A DNA stretch of 64,000 bases, from contig NZ_JBJGED010000025.1 in NCBI RefSeq assembly GCF_045062745.1, positions 1 through 64,000 on the forward strand, read 5' to 3'. The DNA comes from Paenibacillus_AA sp045062745. Lineage in GTDB: Bacteria > Bacillota > Bacilli > Paenibacillales > NBRC-103111. Position numbers and translations under genes: made by a program. Shown one piece after another: positions 25,778 to 35,492 of this stretch (position 1 is the stretch's first letter; the number at the start of each line of letters is the position of its first letter). The notes below the pieces were generated by a model. That model made no database searches, was not told where the DNA came from, and saw only the letters and a list, made by a program, of their open reading frames with translations.

Positions 25778-26332
25778 CTACCACAAAGCCGAGGTGCCGG
25801 CAGACACCGCTAATGCTCCGGCCCTCAGCACTTCATCGATCTCCTCTTGATTCCCGACCAGCCCGCCCGCAATAATCGGGAGCGGGGTCATATTCGTCAG
25901 CTCGCGAATGATGCGGGGCATAATCCCCGGCATCACCTCAATCGCGTCCGGCATGCTCTGTTCCACCGCCTTCATCCCACGCGTGACCGCGCTCCGGTCG
26001 ATGAGGAATATCCGCTGAATCGCCATCAGCCGATGGTCCTTCGCCACCCGGATCAGGTTGCTCTTCGTGGAGATGATGCCGGTCGGCCGGACATGCTGGG
26101 CGAGATAGGCGACCCCGCTCCGATCCGCGGCGATCCCTTCGATAAATTCCATATGGATAAAGACATGCTTGCCGGCCGCCTTGACCTGGTCTACCAACTC
26201 CTTGATGTTGAAGATGGAGCCGGTGATCAGGAAGACGACGTTCACGGCGCTGCCTAACGCCCGGGCCAGATCCTCCTCGTTCTGTACGGCGGCTATGGTC
26301 TGATGCTCGATCAAATCGACGATCGGATACAT
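25778..26332 (-). CDS. glpP: glycerol-3-phosphate-responsive antiterminator
   Basis: 184-residue GlpP-family protein. In B. subtilis GlpP binds glp leader mRNA when glycerol-3-phosphate is present and prevents termination. Family blocks are VFLITGSIFNIKELV, HVFIHMEFIEGIAADRSGV, GIISTKSNLI, IDRSAVTRG, EVMPGIMPRII and PIIAGGLV-type phosphate loop near the C-terminus. Start at 26332 with AGGGGGG upstream. No glp operon follows, so its targets lie elsewhere. The neighbour upstream is a NagD-like phosphatase. Confidence 0.93.
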   Translation of the reverse strand: MYPIVDLIEHQTIAAVQNEEDLARALGSAVNVVFLITGSIFNIKELVDQVKAAGKHVFIHMEFIEGIAADRSGVAYLAQHVRPTGIISTKSNLIRVAKDHRLMAIQRIFLIDRSAVTRGMKAVEQSMPDAIEVMPGIMPRIIRELTNMTPLPIIAGGLVGNQEEIDEVLRAGALAVSAGTSALW

Positions 26333-26378
26333 GCGATCCCCCCTGTCGGCTAATGGCCTCATTATATCACAACCGGAT

Positions 26379-27149
26379 TCAGAGATCGGCAACTTCCTTG
26401 ATGCTCGGCAATATGTATTCCGGGCGGTTCACGTCCGCCAGCGCCATCTCCCGGGTGCTGATGCCGGTCAGCACGAGCACGGAGTGCATCCCCGCCTCGT
26501 TCCCCATCTTGATGTCCGTCTCGAGCCGGTCTCCGATCATGTAGCAGTGCTCGGGAGCCAGCCCGATCTGCTGCACGGCCGCCTCCGCCGCGATCGGCGA
26601 CGGTTTCCCTACGATCAGATCGATAGGCTTGCCCGTGGCCGCTTCCAGCGCGGCGATGAACGTCCCGGTGTCCGGCAGCGTGCCGTCCTCGAGAGGACAG
26701 GTGGAATCCGGATTCGAAGCAATGACGACCGCTCCGCGCAAAATCGCCTGGTACACGACATTAAGCGTGTCGTAATTGAACCGCCTGTCCCAGGAGAGCA
26801 CCACGTAAGCCGCCTCGTTCCCGTCCTCCGTTATGTCGATCCCATGTTGCCGAAGCTCTTCGCGGATCGGCTCTTCCCCAACGACATACACCTGTTGTCC
26901 CGGTCGAAGACACGTTTGCAAGTACCGCGCCACGATCAAGGAGGAGTTCAGCACTTCGTCGAGGGAAGCCGGAATGCCCATGCGCGTCAATTTCTCCACA
27001 TAGGAGCTTCTAGTGGCGATCGGTTTGTTCGACAGGAACACCACCTTGTCCCCCCGCTCCCGGAGCCGACGGATCGCCTCCGCCGCCCCTTCGATGGCTT
27101 TATCGCCCAAATACACCGTTCCATCCAAGTCGAAAATATAACCTTTCAT
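26379..27149 (-). CDS. HAD-IIA phosphatase, NagD/AraL-like
   Basis: 256-residue sugar- or nucleotide-phosphate phosphatase. Motif I FDLDGTVYLG at residues 5-14, motif II FLSNKP near 44, the class IIA cap between motifs II and III (including YVVGEEPIREEL and AYVVLSWDRRFNYDTL), motif III Lys in IVGKPSP near 180 and motif IV MIGDRLETDIKMGNEAG near 205. Such enzymes detoxify sugar phosphates (AraL) or nucleotides (NagD). The ATG at 27149 has GGGAGG seven bases upstream. Next to glpP, glycerol-3-phosphate is a conceivable substrate but this is speculation. Confidence 0.92.
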   Translation of the reverse strand: MKGYIFDLDGTVYLGDKAIEGAAEAIRRLRERGDKVVFLSNKPIATRSSYVEKLTRMGIPASLDEVLNSSLIVARYLQTCLRPGQQVYVVGEEPIREELRQHGIDITEDGNEAAYVVLSWDRRFNYDTLNVVYQAILRGAVVIASNPDSTCPLEDGTLPDTGTFIAALEAATGKPIDLIVGKPSPIAAEAAVQQIGLAPEHCYMIGDRLETDIKMGNEAGMHSVLVLTGISTREMALADVNRPEYILPSIKEVADL

Positions 27150-27253
27150 CGTCAGCCTCCCATTTCCCATACCCCACAAAGTGACGTGTGCCTTCGGAGC
27201 TTATTCCTACTACTTTGCGGGGACCCCGAAATTAAATAAAGTGATAAAACAAA

Positions 27254-27317
27254 AACCCTTATCCGCGTGTAAACAAATCCCCGCCTGGAAGCGAAAATCG
27301 GTTTACGGATAAGGGTT
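27254..27317 (-). terminator. terminator of the murein-sugar operon
   Basis: Inverted repeat AACCCTTATCCG / CGGATAAGGGTT around a GTAAAC/GTTTAC pair; on the minus strand the stem ends in TTTTTGTTTT. It ends the transcript that includes the PIG-L gene. Confidence 0.75.
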
Positions 27318-27405
27318 ACTCTGTGGACTCAAACCTTTTACCGCATTTGTTGTTGTATCGAATTATAGGGCATGGTGAATCCGATTGTCAATCGGAGCAA
27401 TCAGA

Positions 27406-28119
27406 TTACACGTCGAACATTTGCAGCCGCTTGTTCAGCGCACCGCGCGGCACGCCGAACGCTTCGGCGCGTTTCATATGCACGGGAGCCCCGCGTACGA
27501 TCTTAAGCGCGCTGTAATATTCGATGTACGGCCAGCCGGTCTCGCCGCGGGCGAAAGCGTATTGGCTGAGCGCCTTCAGCCACGTCTCGTACGCGTCCTC
27601 CGGGATGTCGATGAACACTTGCGGCTCGAAGTCGTCGGCGTCCTCCCAGTTGTCGGTGTAGTACATTTTCCGGGCGAAATGGTTCGGCAGCTCGCGCTCG
27701 ATGTTCTTCAGAGCCGCGTAGAATTGCGCGTCCTGCACGATATAGTGCGTGCGGGAATGGTCCATATGCATGCTGTTCTTCCAGTGCGTGATCAGGATGT
27801 CCGGCTTCACCTCGCGGATGACGTCGGCCACCTGATACTTGATCTCGTCGTTCAGCGGCAGCTCGGCGTCCTTGTAGTTGAAGAACCGGACGTCCGCCCC
27901 GATGATGTCGGCGAACTTGTGCGCTTCCTCGATCTTCTGCTTCGCATACTCGGCCGGGGTCAGCTTTTGATGCCCCTTCTCGCCCGGCGTCAAGTGCAGC
28001 AAGGTGACCTTATGCCCTTCCTGGACGTACTTAGCCAGCGTAGCGCCGGCGCACAGCTCCATATCCCCGGCATGGGCGCCGATAGCCAAAATGTGTGATT
28101 TCTTTTGCTCTGTGCTCAT
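27406..28119 (-). CDS. PIG-L family deacetylase-like protein (variant motif)
   Basis: 237-residue PIG-L/LmbE fold protein. These zinc enzymes remove acetyl groups from GlcNAc-containing molecules (BshB from GlcNAc-malate, PIG-L from GlcNAc-PI). The usual AHPDDE motif here reads AHAGDME: the metal ligands His and second Asp are kept but the first Asp, the general base in BshB, is Gly. The second metal site region HWKNSMHMDHSRTH is intact. Last gene of the NamZ-NagZ-AnmK-GNAT unit, which suggests an amino-sugar substrate. Activity is uncertain because of the missing base. Confidence 0.88.
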   Translation of the reverse strand: MSTEQKKSHILAIGAHAGDMELCAGATLAKYVQEGHKVTLLHLTPGEKGHQKLTPAEYAKQKIEEAHKFADIIGADVRFFNYKDAELPLNDEIKYQVADVIREVKPDILITHWKNSMHMDHSRTHYIVQDAQFYAALKNIERELPNHFARKMYYTDNWEDADDFEPQVFIDIPEDAYETWLKALSQYAFARGETGWPYIEYYSALKIVRGAPVHMKRAEAFGVPRGALNKRLQMFDV

Positions 28120-28149
28120 GATGTAGGTTCACTCCTTCTTCATCCGCCG

Positions 28150-29112
28150 TTAGTTGGACGGCTGGCTCAGTTTCATGACGTGGAAGCTGCGGGTGATGGA
28201 GAAGCCCGCTCGCTTGTAGAGATAGCCTGCAGGTGTCGTCTCGCCGGTCCACAGGAACCAGGCTCCGTGCAGCCCCTGGGCACGCATTAGGGCGAGGCAG
28301 TCGTACAACAGAATTTTGCCGAGGCCTTTGCCCTGCTGCGACGGATCGACGCCGAACGGCCCGAACCGTTCCTTCACGCCCTCGTAGCCGCCGTGCAGGC
28401 AGAAGCCGACGAGCTTGCCCTGCTCGTCGCGGGCGATCAGGATACTCGACAGCGGCAGCCCTTGCAGGACGCCCTCGCGGATCGCGCGGCCCCAGTCGGG
28501 GTTGAACACGTTCGTAGCGAATTGGATGACCTCATACAGGTCGCCGTCCTTCGCGGTGTCGAAGGAGTAGCCCTCGTCCAGGCGCTGCTGCTTCAGCTGC
28601 TCGACGTCCACCGGCGTGTCATGATCGACAAGTGAGTAATCCATAGCGATCGGCGAATAGAGCCGGGCGAAGCCTTGGCTTTGCAGGAATGCGTACCCAG
28701 CTTGGTAATTTTTCTCGTCGATGCCCGGCACGATGTAATTCGGCGCGTAGGAGGCGAAGAAAATGTTCTTCCGCCCCTGCTCGCGCAGGAACGCGACGGC
28801 CTCGCTCATCAAGCGCGACGCGACGCCTTGGCGGCGATGCTCCGGCGCGACGAAGAAGAACGGGATCCAGCCGTTGTCCGGCTCAAGCTCCGTCCCGTGC
28901 ATGGGCAGCAGCCGGCGCACGGCGTATACGCAGCCAATGACGCGTCCGGTCTCGTCGCTAGCCACCCGCAAGCCCTGCGGATCGAAATTCGCGTCCAGCA
29001 GCACGAGGTTGCGGAAACGGGTCGGCGTAACCGGGTCCTTCGTCAAGCAGCGGTTCCAGAGGGTGACGAGCTCACGCTCATCCCCCGGTTCATACGAGCG
29101 GTAAGTAAGCAT
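28150..29112 (-). CDS. tandem GNAT-domain N-acetyltransferase
   Basis: 320 residues holding two GNAT folds. The first (about 1-165) has the acetyl-CoA loop in FFVAPEHRRQGVASRLM; the second (about 180-320) has FGVDPSQQGKGLGKILLYDCL. The two-domain layout resembles mycothiol synthase-like and other double-GNAT enzymes. Its place between anmK and a PIG-L gene suggests acetyl transfer to an amino sugar or muropeptide amine, which is inference. The ATG at 29112 is preferred over a TTG at 29124 that abuts the GAGGAG site. Confidence 0.88.
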   Translation of the reverse strand: MLTYRSYEPGDERELVTLWNRCLTKDPVTPTRFRNLVLLDANFDPQGLRVASDETGRVIGCVYAVRRLLPMHGTELEPDNGWIPFFFVAPEHRRQGVASRLMSEAVAFLREQGRKNIFFASYAPNYIVPGIDEKNYQAGYAFLQSQGFARLYSPIAMDYSLVDHDTPVDVEQLKQQRLDEGYSFDTAKDGDLYEVIQFATNVFNPDWGRAIREGVLQGLPLSSILIARDEQGKLVGFCLHGGYEGVKERFGPFGVDPSQQGKGLGKILLYDCLALMRAQGLHGAWFLWTGETTPAGYLYKRAGFSITRSFHVMKLSQPSN

Positions 29113-29134
29113 ATAGCGGTTCAACTCCTCGATT

Positions 29135-30325
29135 TTAGTAAGGGAAAGCGAGCTTCCCCATCACCGTCGGGCGATCCGCCCCCGTCGCGGAGGGCAGGTT
29201 GTTCGGAATGCCGTGAATGAGATTGTTGGCGAAAATAGCGAACGCGACGGCTTCCTTCGCATCTCCAGAGATGCCGAGCTCATCGGAGGTCAGGATGCGC
29301 TGCCCGGGCAGCCGCTCGGCGATCATCCGGAGCAGCGTCTTGTTGTGCGCGCCGCCGCCGGAGACGTACACTTCCTCGATCGCCATATGCGGCAGCACGA
29401 AGTCGCGGTAGCTCTGGTAGATCGAGTACGCGGTGAAGGCGGTGAACGTCGCGACGATGTCCGCGTCGCTCAAGCCCTTGGCCTGCATGCGCCCGATCCA
29501 GTCGAGCGCATACGCTTTGCCGAACAGCTCCCGGCCGGTCGACTTCGCCGGCTTGCGCGCGAAGTACGGATGGCTCATCATCTGTTCGACGAAGCCGGTG
29601 TCGGCCCGGCCCCGGGCCGCCCATTCCCCGCCGGCGTCATAGCTGTGCGCCCCGCCGGACAGCGTGTAGACGGCCTGGTCGATCAACATGTTACCCGGCC
29701 CGGTATCGAAGGCGACGACCTGCTCCGGCCGGCCGTCGGCCGGGATCGCGGCGCAGTTGCCGATGCCGCCGATGTTCTGGGCGATCCGCCCCTTGGCGGC
29801 GTCGCGGAACAGGATGAAGTCGCCGTACGGCACGAGCGGCGCGCCCTGTCCACCCACGGCCATATCGGCCGTGCGGAAGTCGCCGACGACCGGCTTGCCG
29901 GTCGACTTGGCGATCACCGAGAGGTCGCCGATCTGCAGCGTCGAACGGACGAGCGTCGGATCGGCCGGATCGTCCTCCGGAATGTGCCAGATCGTCTGGC
30001 CATGGGAACTGACGAGATCGATGTCGTCCATCGTGAGACCCGCATCCGCCACAGCCTGCCGCACCGAGTCGGCAAGCACATGTGCCATGCGGAAGTTCAT
30101 GCCGCACACCTGCGCGACGTCGGACCGTTCGATGCTGCACAGGTCTTTGATTTTCTCCCGCAGTTCATTGTCGTACGGGGTCGAGGTGAAATGCACCAGC
30201 TCGACCTTGGAGTCGAGGCCGCTGCCTTCGATGCGGACGATCGCCGCGTCGACGCCGTCGAGCGAGGTGCCGGACATCAAGCCGACGATGAGCCGGCTCG
30301 GTTTGTTCAGAATGTTCCCTAGCAT
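29135..30325 (-). CDS. anmK: anhydro-N-acetylmuramic acid kinase
   Basis: Opens the 1,6-anhydro ring of anhydroMurNAc and phosphorylates it to MurNAc-6-phosphate with ATP. The 396-residue sequence starts its ATPase core with LIVGLMSGTSLDGVDAAIV (phosphate 1 motif), followed by LVSSHGQTIWHIP, DFRTADMAVGGQGAPLVP with the catalytic Asp, QNIGGIGN, AFDTGPGNMLID and YVSGGGAHN. All are AnmK hallmarks. It starts 1 bp after the nagZ stop. Its product is the substrate of the MurQ domain encoded at 39.4-41.3 kb. Confidence 0.96.
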   Translation of the reverse strand: MLGNILNKPSRLIVGLMSGTSLDGVDAAIVRIEGSGLDSKVELVHFTSTPYDNELREKIKDLCSIERSDVAQVCGMNFRMAHVLADSVRQAVADAGLTMDDIDLVSSHGQTIWHIPEDDPADPTLVRSTLQIGDLSVIAKSTGKPVVGDFRTADMAVGGQGAPLVPYGDFILFRDAAKGRIAQNIGGIGNCAAIPADGRPEQVVAFDTGPGNMLIDQAVYTLSGGAHSYDAGGEWAARGRADTGFVEQMMSHPYFARKPAKSTGRELFGKAYALDWIGRMQAKGLSDADIVATFTAFTAYSIYQSYRDFVLPHMAIEEVYVSGGGAHNKTLLRMIAERLPGQRILTSDELGISGDAKEAVAFAIFANNLIHGIPNNLPSATGADRPTVMGKLAFPY

Positions 30326-30326
30326 G

Positions 30327-31976
30327 TTAAGCTTCGCCTCCCCAGCCTGCCGGATATAGATCGCCGATCGAGACCGGCAGCTTGCCCCGGGCCGGAATGC
30401 GCCCGAGCAAATGCTTCGCCGCCGACTGCAACGCTAGCGGCCGCGATTCGTACACGGCGATATAGGCCGGTACGTCCGGCACCTGCAGCAGGTCGTACGG
30501 GTTGCGCAGCGCCACGACGACCGGTTTCTTGCCCAGGGCGAGCAGCCGGTTCACGAGCTCGCCCTGCGTGGGGTGGAACGCGGCGTTGTACGTGCCGACG
30601 ACGATCTGCTCGTAGCCGCGGGCGAGCTCGACGAGCGCGTCCACCTGCGCCGCGAGCTCGGCCAGCGGCACGACGCGCTCTTCGACGGCGGCGGCGCCTT
30701 GCGCCCGCAGCGCGCGGCCCAGCGTCGTCGGCGCGGCGTACGCCTCATCGACCTGCGACACCGCCGCCGGCGTCACGCCGAGCGCGAGGGTCGGCCGGTC
30801 GGCCGCGAGCGGCAGCACGCCGCCCTCGGCGCGCACGCGCGTGACGCTCGCCTCGCTCAGCGCGCGCGCCGCCTCGGCGTGCTCGCGGCCGCCGACGCGG
30901 GCGAACGCGTCGCCGGCTGTCGGCGCCGCCGCTTGCGCAGCCACGGCCTCGGCCGTCACGCCGCGCCGGCGCTTCAGCGCGAGCAGCCGGCGCACGGACG
31001 CGTCGAGCCGCGCCTCGGTGAGGCGGCCGCTCGCGACGGCCTCCGCCACCGCCTCGATGACGGCGTACTGCAGGTCGTGGCGGTGGCTCAGGAGCACCAT
31101 GTCGGCGCCGGCTTCGATCGCCATGACCGCTGCCTGCACCGTGCCGTAATGGACGGCAATGGCGTTCATCTCCATACAGTCGGTCATGATGACGCCGTCG
31201 TAACCGAGCTCCTCGCGCAGCAGTCCGGTCAGGACGCGGCGGGACAGTGTGGCCGGCAGCCGGTCAGGCTCGAACGCCGGGAAATAAATGTGCGACGACA
31301 TAATCGAGTCGACGCCCGCTTCGATCGCCCGCCGGAACGGCACAAGCTCGACCCGATCGATCCGCTCCCGGTCGTGATGAATCGTCGGCAAGTCGAGATG
31401 CGAATCGACGTCCGTATCGCCGTGGCCGGGAAAATGCTTGGCCGCCGCCACGACGTCCGCGTCCTGCAGCCCGCGAATCGCCTGCGCACCGAACTCGGCG
31501 ACCCGCTCCGGCGATTCGCCGTAGGAGCGCACGCCGATGACCGGGTTGTTCGGGTTGATGTTCACGTCGAGATCGGGCGCGAAGTTCAAGTTGATACAGA
31601 GCGCCCGCAGCTCCTGACCGGTGATGTTCGCGGCCTGATATGCGGCCTCGGCCGTTCCGCCGGCGGAGATCGCCATATTGCCCGGCATAAGCGCCACGCC
31701 TTCGGTCAGCCGCGCCACCATGCCGCCCTCCTGGTCGATCGAGATCCAGAGAGGCTCCGTGCCCGCGTCCTGGGCGGCCTGCTGGAGCTGCGCGTTCATC
31801 CGTGCGACCTGCTCGTTGTCACGCACATTGCGCGCGAACAGGATGACGCCGCCGATCGCATGCTCGCGGATAAGCCGCAAGATGTCTTCATTCGGCATAT
31901 AGCCGTCGAAGCCGCATTGCAGCAGCTGGCCGATCTTCTGCCGCAGCGTCCAGTTCGTCAAATCTATCTGTTCCAT
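30327..31976 (-). CDS. nagZ: beta-N-acetylglucosaminidase, GH3 (NagZ)
   Basis: Removes non-reducing GlcNAc from muropeptide or disaccharide fragments. The 549-residue protein has a GH3 barrel (about 1-335) with the NagZ motif KHFPGHGDTDVDSH (catalytic His) and nucleophile Asp in VIMTDCMEMNAI, then a C-terminal domain (about 350-549) as in B. subtilis NagZ. Unlike B. subtilis NagZ it shows no signal peptide: the N-terminus EQIDLTNWTLRQKIGQLL begins the fold directly, so it should be cytosolic. The C-terminal region is markedly GC- and Ala-rich. One base separates it from namZ and from anmK. Confidence 0.95.
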   Translation of the reverse strand: MEQIDLTNWTLRQKIGQLLQCGFDGYMPNEDILRLIREHAIGGVILFARNVRDNEQVARMNAQLQQAAQDAGTEPLWISIDQEGGMVARLTEGVALMPGNMAISAGGTAEAAYQAANITGQELRALCINLNFAPDLDVNINPNNPVIGVRSYGESPERVAEFGAQAIRGLQDADVVAAAKHFPGHGDTDVDSHLDLPTIHHDRERIDRVELVPFRRAIEAGVDSIMSSHIYFPAFEPDRLPATLSRRVLTGLLREELGYDGVIMTDCMEMNAIAVHYGTVQAAVMAIEAGADMVLLSHRHDLQYAVIEAVAEAVASGRLTEARLDASVRRLLALKRRRGVTAEAVAAQAAAPTAGDAFARVGGREHAEAARALSEASVTRVRAEGGVLPLAADRPTLALGVTPAAVSQVDEAYAAPTTLGRALRAQGAAAVEERVVPLAELAAQVDALVELARGYEQIVVGTYNAAFHPTQGELVNRLLALGKKPVVVALRNPYDLLQVPDVPAYIAVYESRPLALQSAAKHLLGRIPARGKLPVSIGDLYPAGWGGEA

Positions 31977-31977
31977 A

Positions 31978-33183
31978 TTACCGGCTTGCCTCGCTTCCAG
32001 TCATGGGATATAGCAAATACGGGGCGCGCTCCTGTTTCCAGGCTTCCGCTTCGGCGGCCCAATCGTGCACGAGCTGCCTCAGACCGGCTTCCTCGTGGAG
32101 TGTAGTCCGCACTCTGTCGCTGCCGGTCAGGTAGTCGATGAAGTTTTTGCGCCCCTCCTTGAACGGAGGAATCCACTCGAACTTGTCTCCATACATACGG
32201 ATCACCGTATGCAGGAGGTGCAGCGCGCTCTCCAGCGGTTTGTAGGCTTCAGGATCGGTGACGAACGTATGCACCCCGTTGCACAGCGCGCCTTGATGCT
32301 TGGAGAACATCGGCGTGAACGTCACGGGATGGAAGTGCACGCCCGGCAACCCGAGCGCGTTCACTTCCCGGCTCAGCTCGTCCCCGTCGATCCAAGGTGC
32401 GCCAATTTGTTCGAACGGCTTCGTCGTGCCCCGGCCCTCGGACAAATTCGTGCCCTCGAACAAACAATTGCCCGAATAGACGCGCACCGTATCCATCGTC
32501 GGCATATTCGGCGACGGCATGAGCCAAGGCAATCCGGTATCCGGATATTCCATGTCGCGGCTCCATCCGGACAGCGGTACGACGTGCAGGTCGCAGCGGC
32601 GTTCCTGCCGGTCGTTCACATATCTCGCGAATTCCCCGATCGTGAGCCCGGTACGGAACGGAACGGTCCAGCTCCCCACCATGGACTCGAAGCCCGCTAC
32701 GAGCAGACCACCTTCCACCACTTCCCCGCCCAGAGGATTCGGCCGATCGAGCACGACGAACGGTTTGCCCGCCGCCGCGCACGCTTCCATCATGTAGAGC
32801 ATAGTGGTCATATAAGTATAAAAGCGAACGCCCAGGTCTTGGATGTCGAACAGCACCACATCGACCGGCTCCAACATCTCGGGCGTCGGTTTCTTAATTT
32901 TGCCGTACAAGCTAATGACCGGAATGCCGAGCCGCGGATCGGTCTCGTCCTCGAACAGCACCCCCGCCTGACGCTCCCCGCGGATGCCGTGCTCGCACGC
33001 ATACAGCGCCGCCAGCGTAACCGAAGGGATGCTCGCGCATACGTCGATCGTCGACACGAACTCGCGATTGATCCCCGTCGGATTCGTCAGCAGACCAATA
33101 CGTTTCCCATTCAAATGACTCGCTGCCCATTCCGGCAGCTGGTCCGCCCCGGACCGGACTTGCCCCTGTTTCCCCTTGGTCAT
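31978..33183 (-). CDS. namZ: exo-beta-N-acetylmuramidase NamZ (DUF1343)
   Basis: DUF1343 protein, the family of B. subtilis YbbC/NamZ, which releases MurNAc from the non-reducing end of peptide-free glycan pieces such as MurNAc-GlcNAc. The 401 residues show GLLTNPTGINREFVSTIDV, YACEHGIRGERQAGVLFED, VDVVLFDIQDLGVRFYTYMTTM, LDRPNPLGG and EGTNLSEGRGTTKPFEQIGAPW. No signal peptide is visible: a basic, polar start (TKGKQGQVRSG) replaces the Sec signal of the B. subtilis protein. ATG at 33183 with GAGGAGG nine bases upstream. First of namZ-nagZ-anmK. Confidence 0.94.
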   Translation of the reverse strand: MTKGKQGQVRSGADQLPEWAASHLNGKRIGLLTNPTGINREFVSTIDVCASIPSVTLAALYACEHGIRGERQAGVLFEDETDPRLGIPVISLYGKIKKPTPEMLEPVDVVLFDIQDLGVRFYTYMTTMLYMMEACAAAGKPFVVLDRPNPLGGEVVEGGLLVAGFESMVGSWTVPFRTGLTIGEFARYVNDRQERRCDLHVVPLSGWSRDMEYPDTGLPWLMPSPNMPTMDTVRVYSGNCLFEGTNLSEGRGTTKPFEQIGAPWIDGDELSREVNALGLPGVHFHPVTFTPMFSKHQGALCNGVHTFVTDPEAYKPLESALHLLHTVIRMYGDKFEWIPPFKEGRKNFIDYLTGSDRVRTTLHEEAGLRQLVHDWAAEAEAWKQERAPYLLYPMTGSEASR

Positions 33184-33218
33184 CTCCTGATTCCTCCTCG
33201 ACTTAAGTGTGAAAAAAA

Positions 33219-33303
33219 ATAACGGCGTTTCGGAGCGATGGTCCGGGCTCCAAGGGACGGCCGTCCTCCCGAAGCCTGTTAGATGCGCTTGAAAAACCGT
33301 TAT
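33219..33303 (-). terminator. possible terminator between membrane protein gene and namZ
   Basis: ATAACGG / CCGTTAT arms closing a GC-rich loop, with TTTTTTTT on the minus-strand side. It would only partly separate namZ from the importer genes. Confidence 0.45.
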
Positions 33304-33332
33304 CCGTAGTTGCCGCCGAAACATGCCTCCGG

Positions 33333-34067
33333 TCAGCGCCAAGCGGCCAGCGTCGGGTCCGAGCCGCGGTCTGCCGCGAGACCGTTCGTCCGTTCCTCCG
33401 TCCGGGTATCGCCTGAGCCGCGGTCCGCATCATGATCCCGAATCAAATTCGCCGTCAGCATATTCAGGTAAATTCCGATCATACCTACATACAAGCCCGC
33501 GAACCCTACGATCGTGATGCCGAGCACCACCGTCAGGCAGACGATCTGAATGAACGCCCCGATCGTATACATCGGATTCGCGATGAACAGCTTAAAGCTC
33601 CGCCCGATCGCGGCGAACACGCCCATCCCCTCCTGGACGACGAGCGGCAGCGTGTACACCTGCGAGACGAGCACCATCGCGATAAAATAAGTCTGGAAGA
33701 CGGCGAGCGCATACGCTCCGGCGCCGCTCTTCCCGCCGTAATACCACCAGGAAGCGATCAGGATAAGCACGAAAACGGCAAGCATCGCGCCGAACACGAC
33801 CGAGGCGCCGTAGAACTTAACTGCACCCTTCCACATGGCGCTGAGCTTCGCCTTCTCGCCCTTCAGCATTCTGTGCGAAGCATACAACACGCCGGTGAGG
33901 AGCGGGACATAGAACAGAACGGCGCATACCACCGCTACCGCTATGGGCAGGAAGAAGACGAAGGGCAGCAGCACAAGCGACGTCACGATGCTGAACAACG
34001 CCACCGGTACGATTTCCCGGTACACCTGCACCCCGGATTGCGCTACGATTTGACTTAGCTTTTTCAT
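33333..34067 (-). CDS. polytopic membrane protein, DUF624-like
   Basis: 244 residues with six likely membrane segments (near 20-45, 46-62, 90-113, 121-145, 165-190, 192-210) and a polar, charged C-terminal tail rich in Asp/Arg. The general layout resembles DUF624/YesL proteins, which are commonly found beside sugar ABC importers in Bacillota and whose role is unknown; my family assignment is tentative. It lies 56 bp downstream of the ATPase gene in the importer cluster. GGGGGAG precedes the ATG. Confidence 0.75.
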   Translation of the reverse strand: MKKLSQIVAQSGVQVYREIVPVALFSIVTSLVLLPFVFFLPIAVAVVCAVLFYVPLLTGVLYASHRMLKGEKAKLSAMWKGAVKFYGASVVFGAMLAVFVLILIASWWYYGGKSGAGAYALAVFQTYFIAMVLVSQVYTLPLVVQEGMGVFAAIGRSFKLFIANPMYTIGAFIQIVCLTVVLGITIVGFAGLYVGMIGIYLNMLTANLIRDHDADRGSGDTRTEERTNGLAADRGSDPTLAAWR

Positions 34068-34123
34068 CTCGACTCCCCCTTGGGTAATGGCTGCTCCGTC
34101 CTGCGCCGCTCTCCCGTACCGAC

Positions 34124-35230
<1,107 letters not shown>

Positions 35231-35352
35231 TTATGGGACCCTCCTCTTTCCTTTTATAACAACCCCCCCGCTCGCTGCGGGAGGACTTCCCTCCGGGATT
35301 TCGGTTGTTGCCTGCTCTCAAGGGTTTTGTTTTTTTAAAGGGTTAGGGCGAA

Positions 35353-35470
35353 GGTTAGAGGAAGGGAGTGGAGAAGCGAACGCGTCCTCCTTTGAAATCA
35401 CGTTGCTCCATCTAAAAAATACAATCCCGCAACGTGATTTCAACAGAGGTCGGAACCCCTTCCTCTAACC
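35353..35470. repeat. Hairpin repeat element C, copy 2
   Basis: 118-bp palindromic element between importer permease and ATPase genes. Outer arms GGTTAGAGGAAGGG / CCCTTCCTCTAACC (35353, 35470 ends), inner perfect 14-bp stem TGAAATCACGTTGC (35393-35406) / GCAACGTGATTTCA (35429-35442). Between them lie GGGAGTGGAGAAGCG and GGTCGGAACCCC, the reverse complements of boxes in copy 1 at 2189-2325. The rest of the gap 35231-35492 shows nothing else. Confidence 0.85.
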
Positions 35471-35492
35471 GCAGCCTGCTTATGACCTTAAA

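Noticed and set aside
30573..32105. 510-codon plus-strand open frame opposite nagZ
   Set aside because: Antisense shadow in very GC-rich DNA, composition Arg/His/Val-rich, no family motif. NagZ on the other strand is certain.
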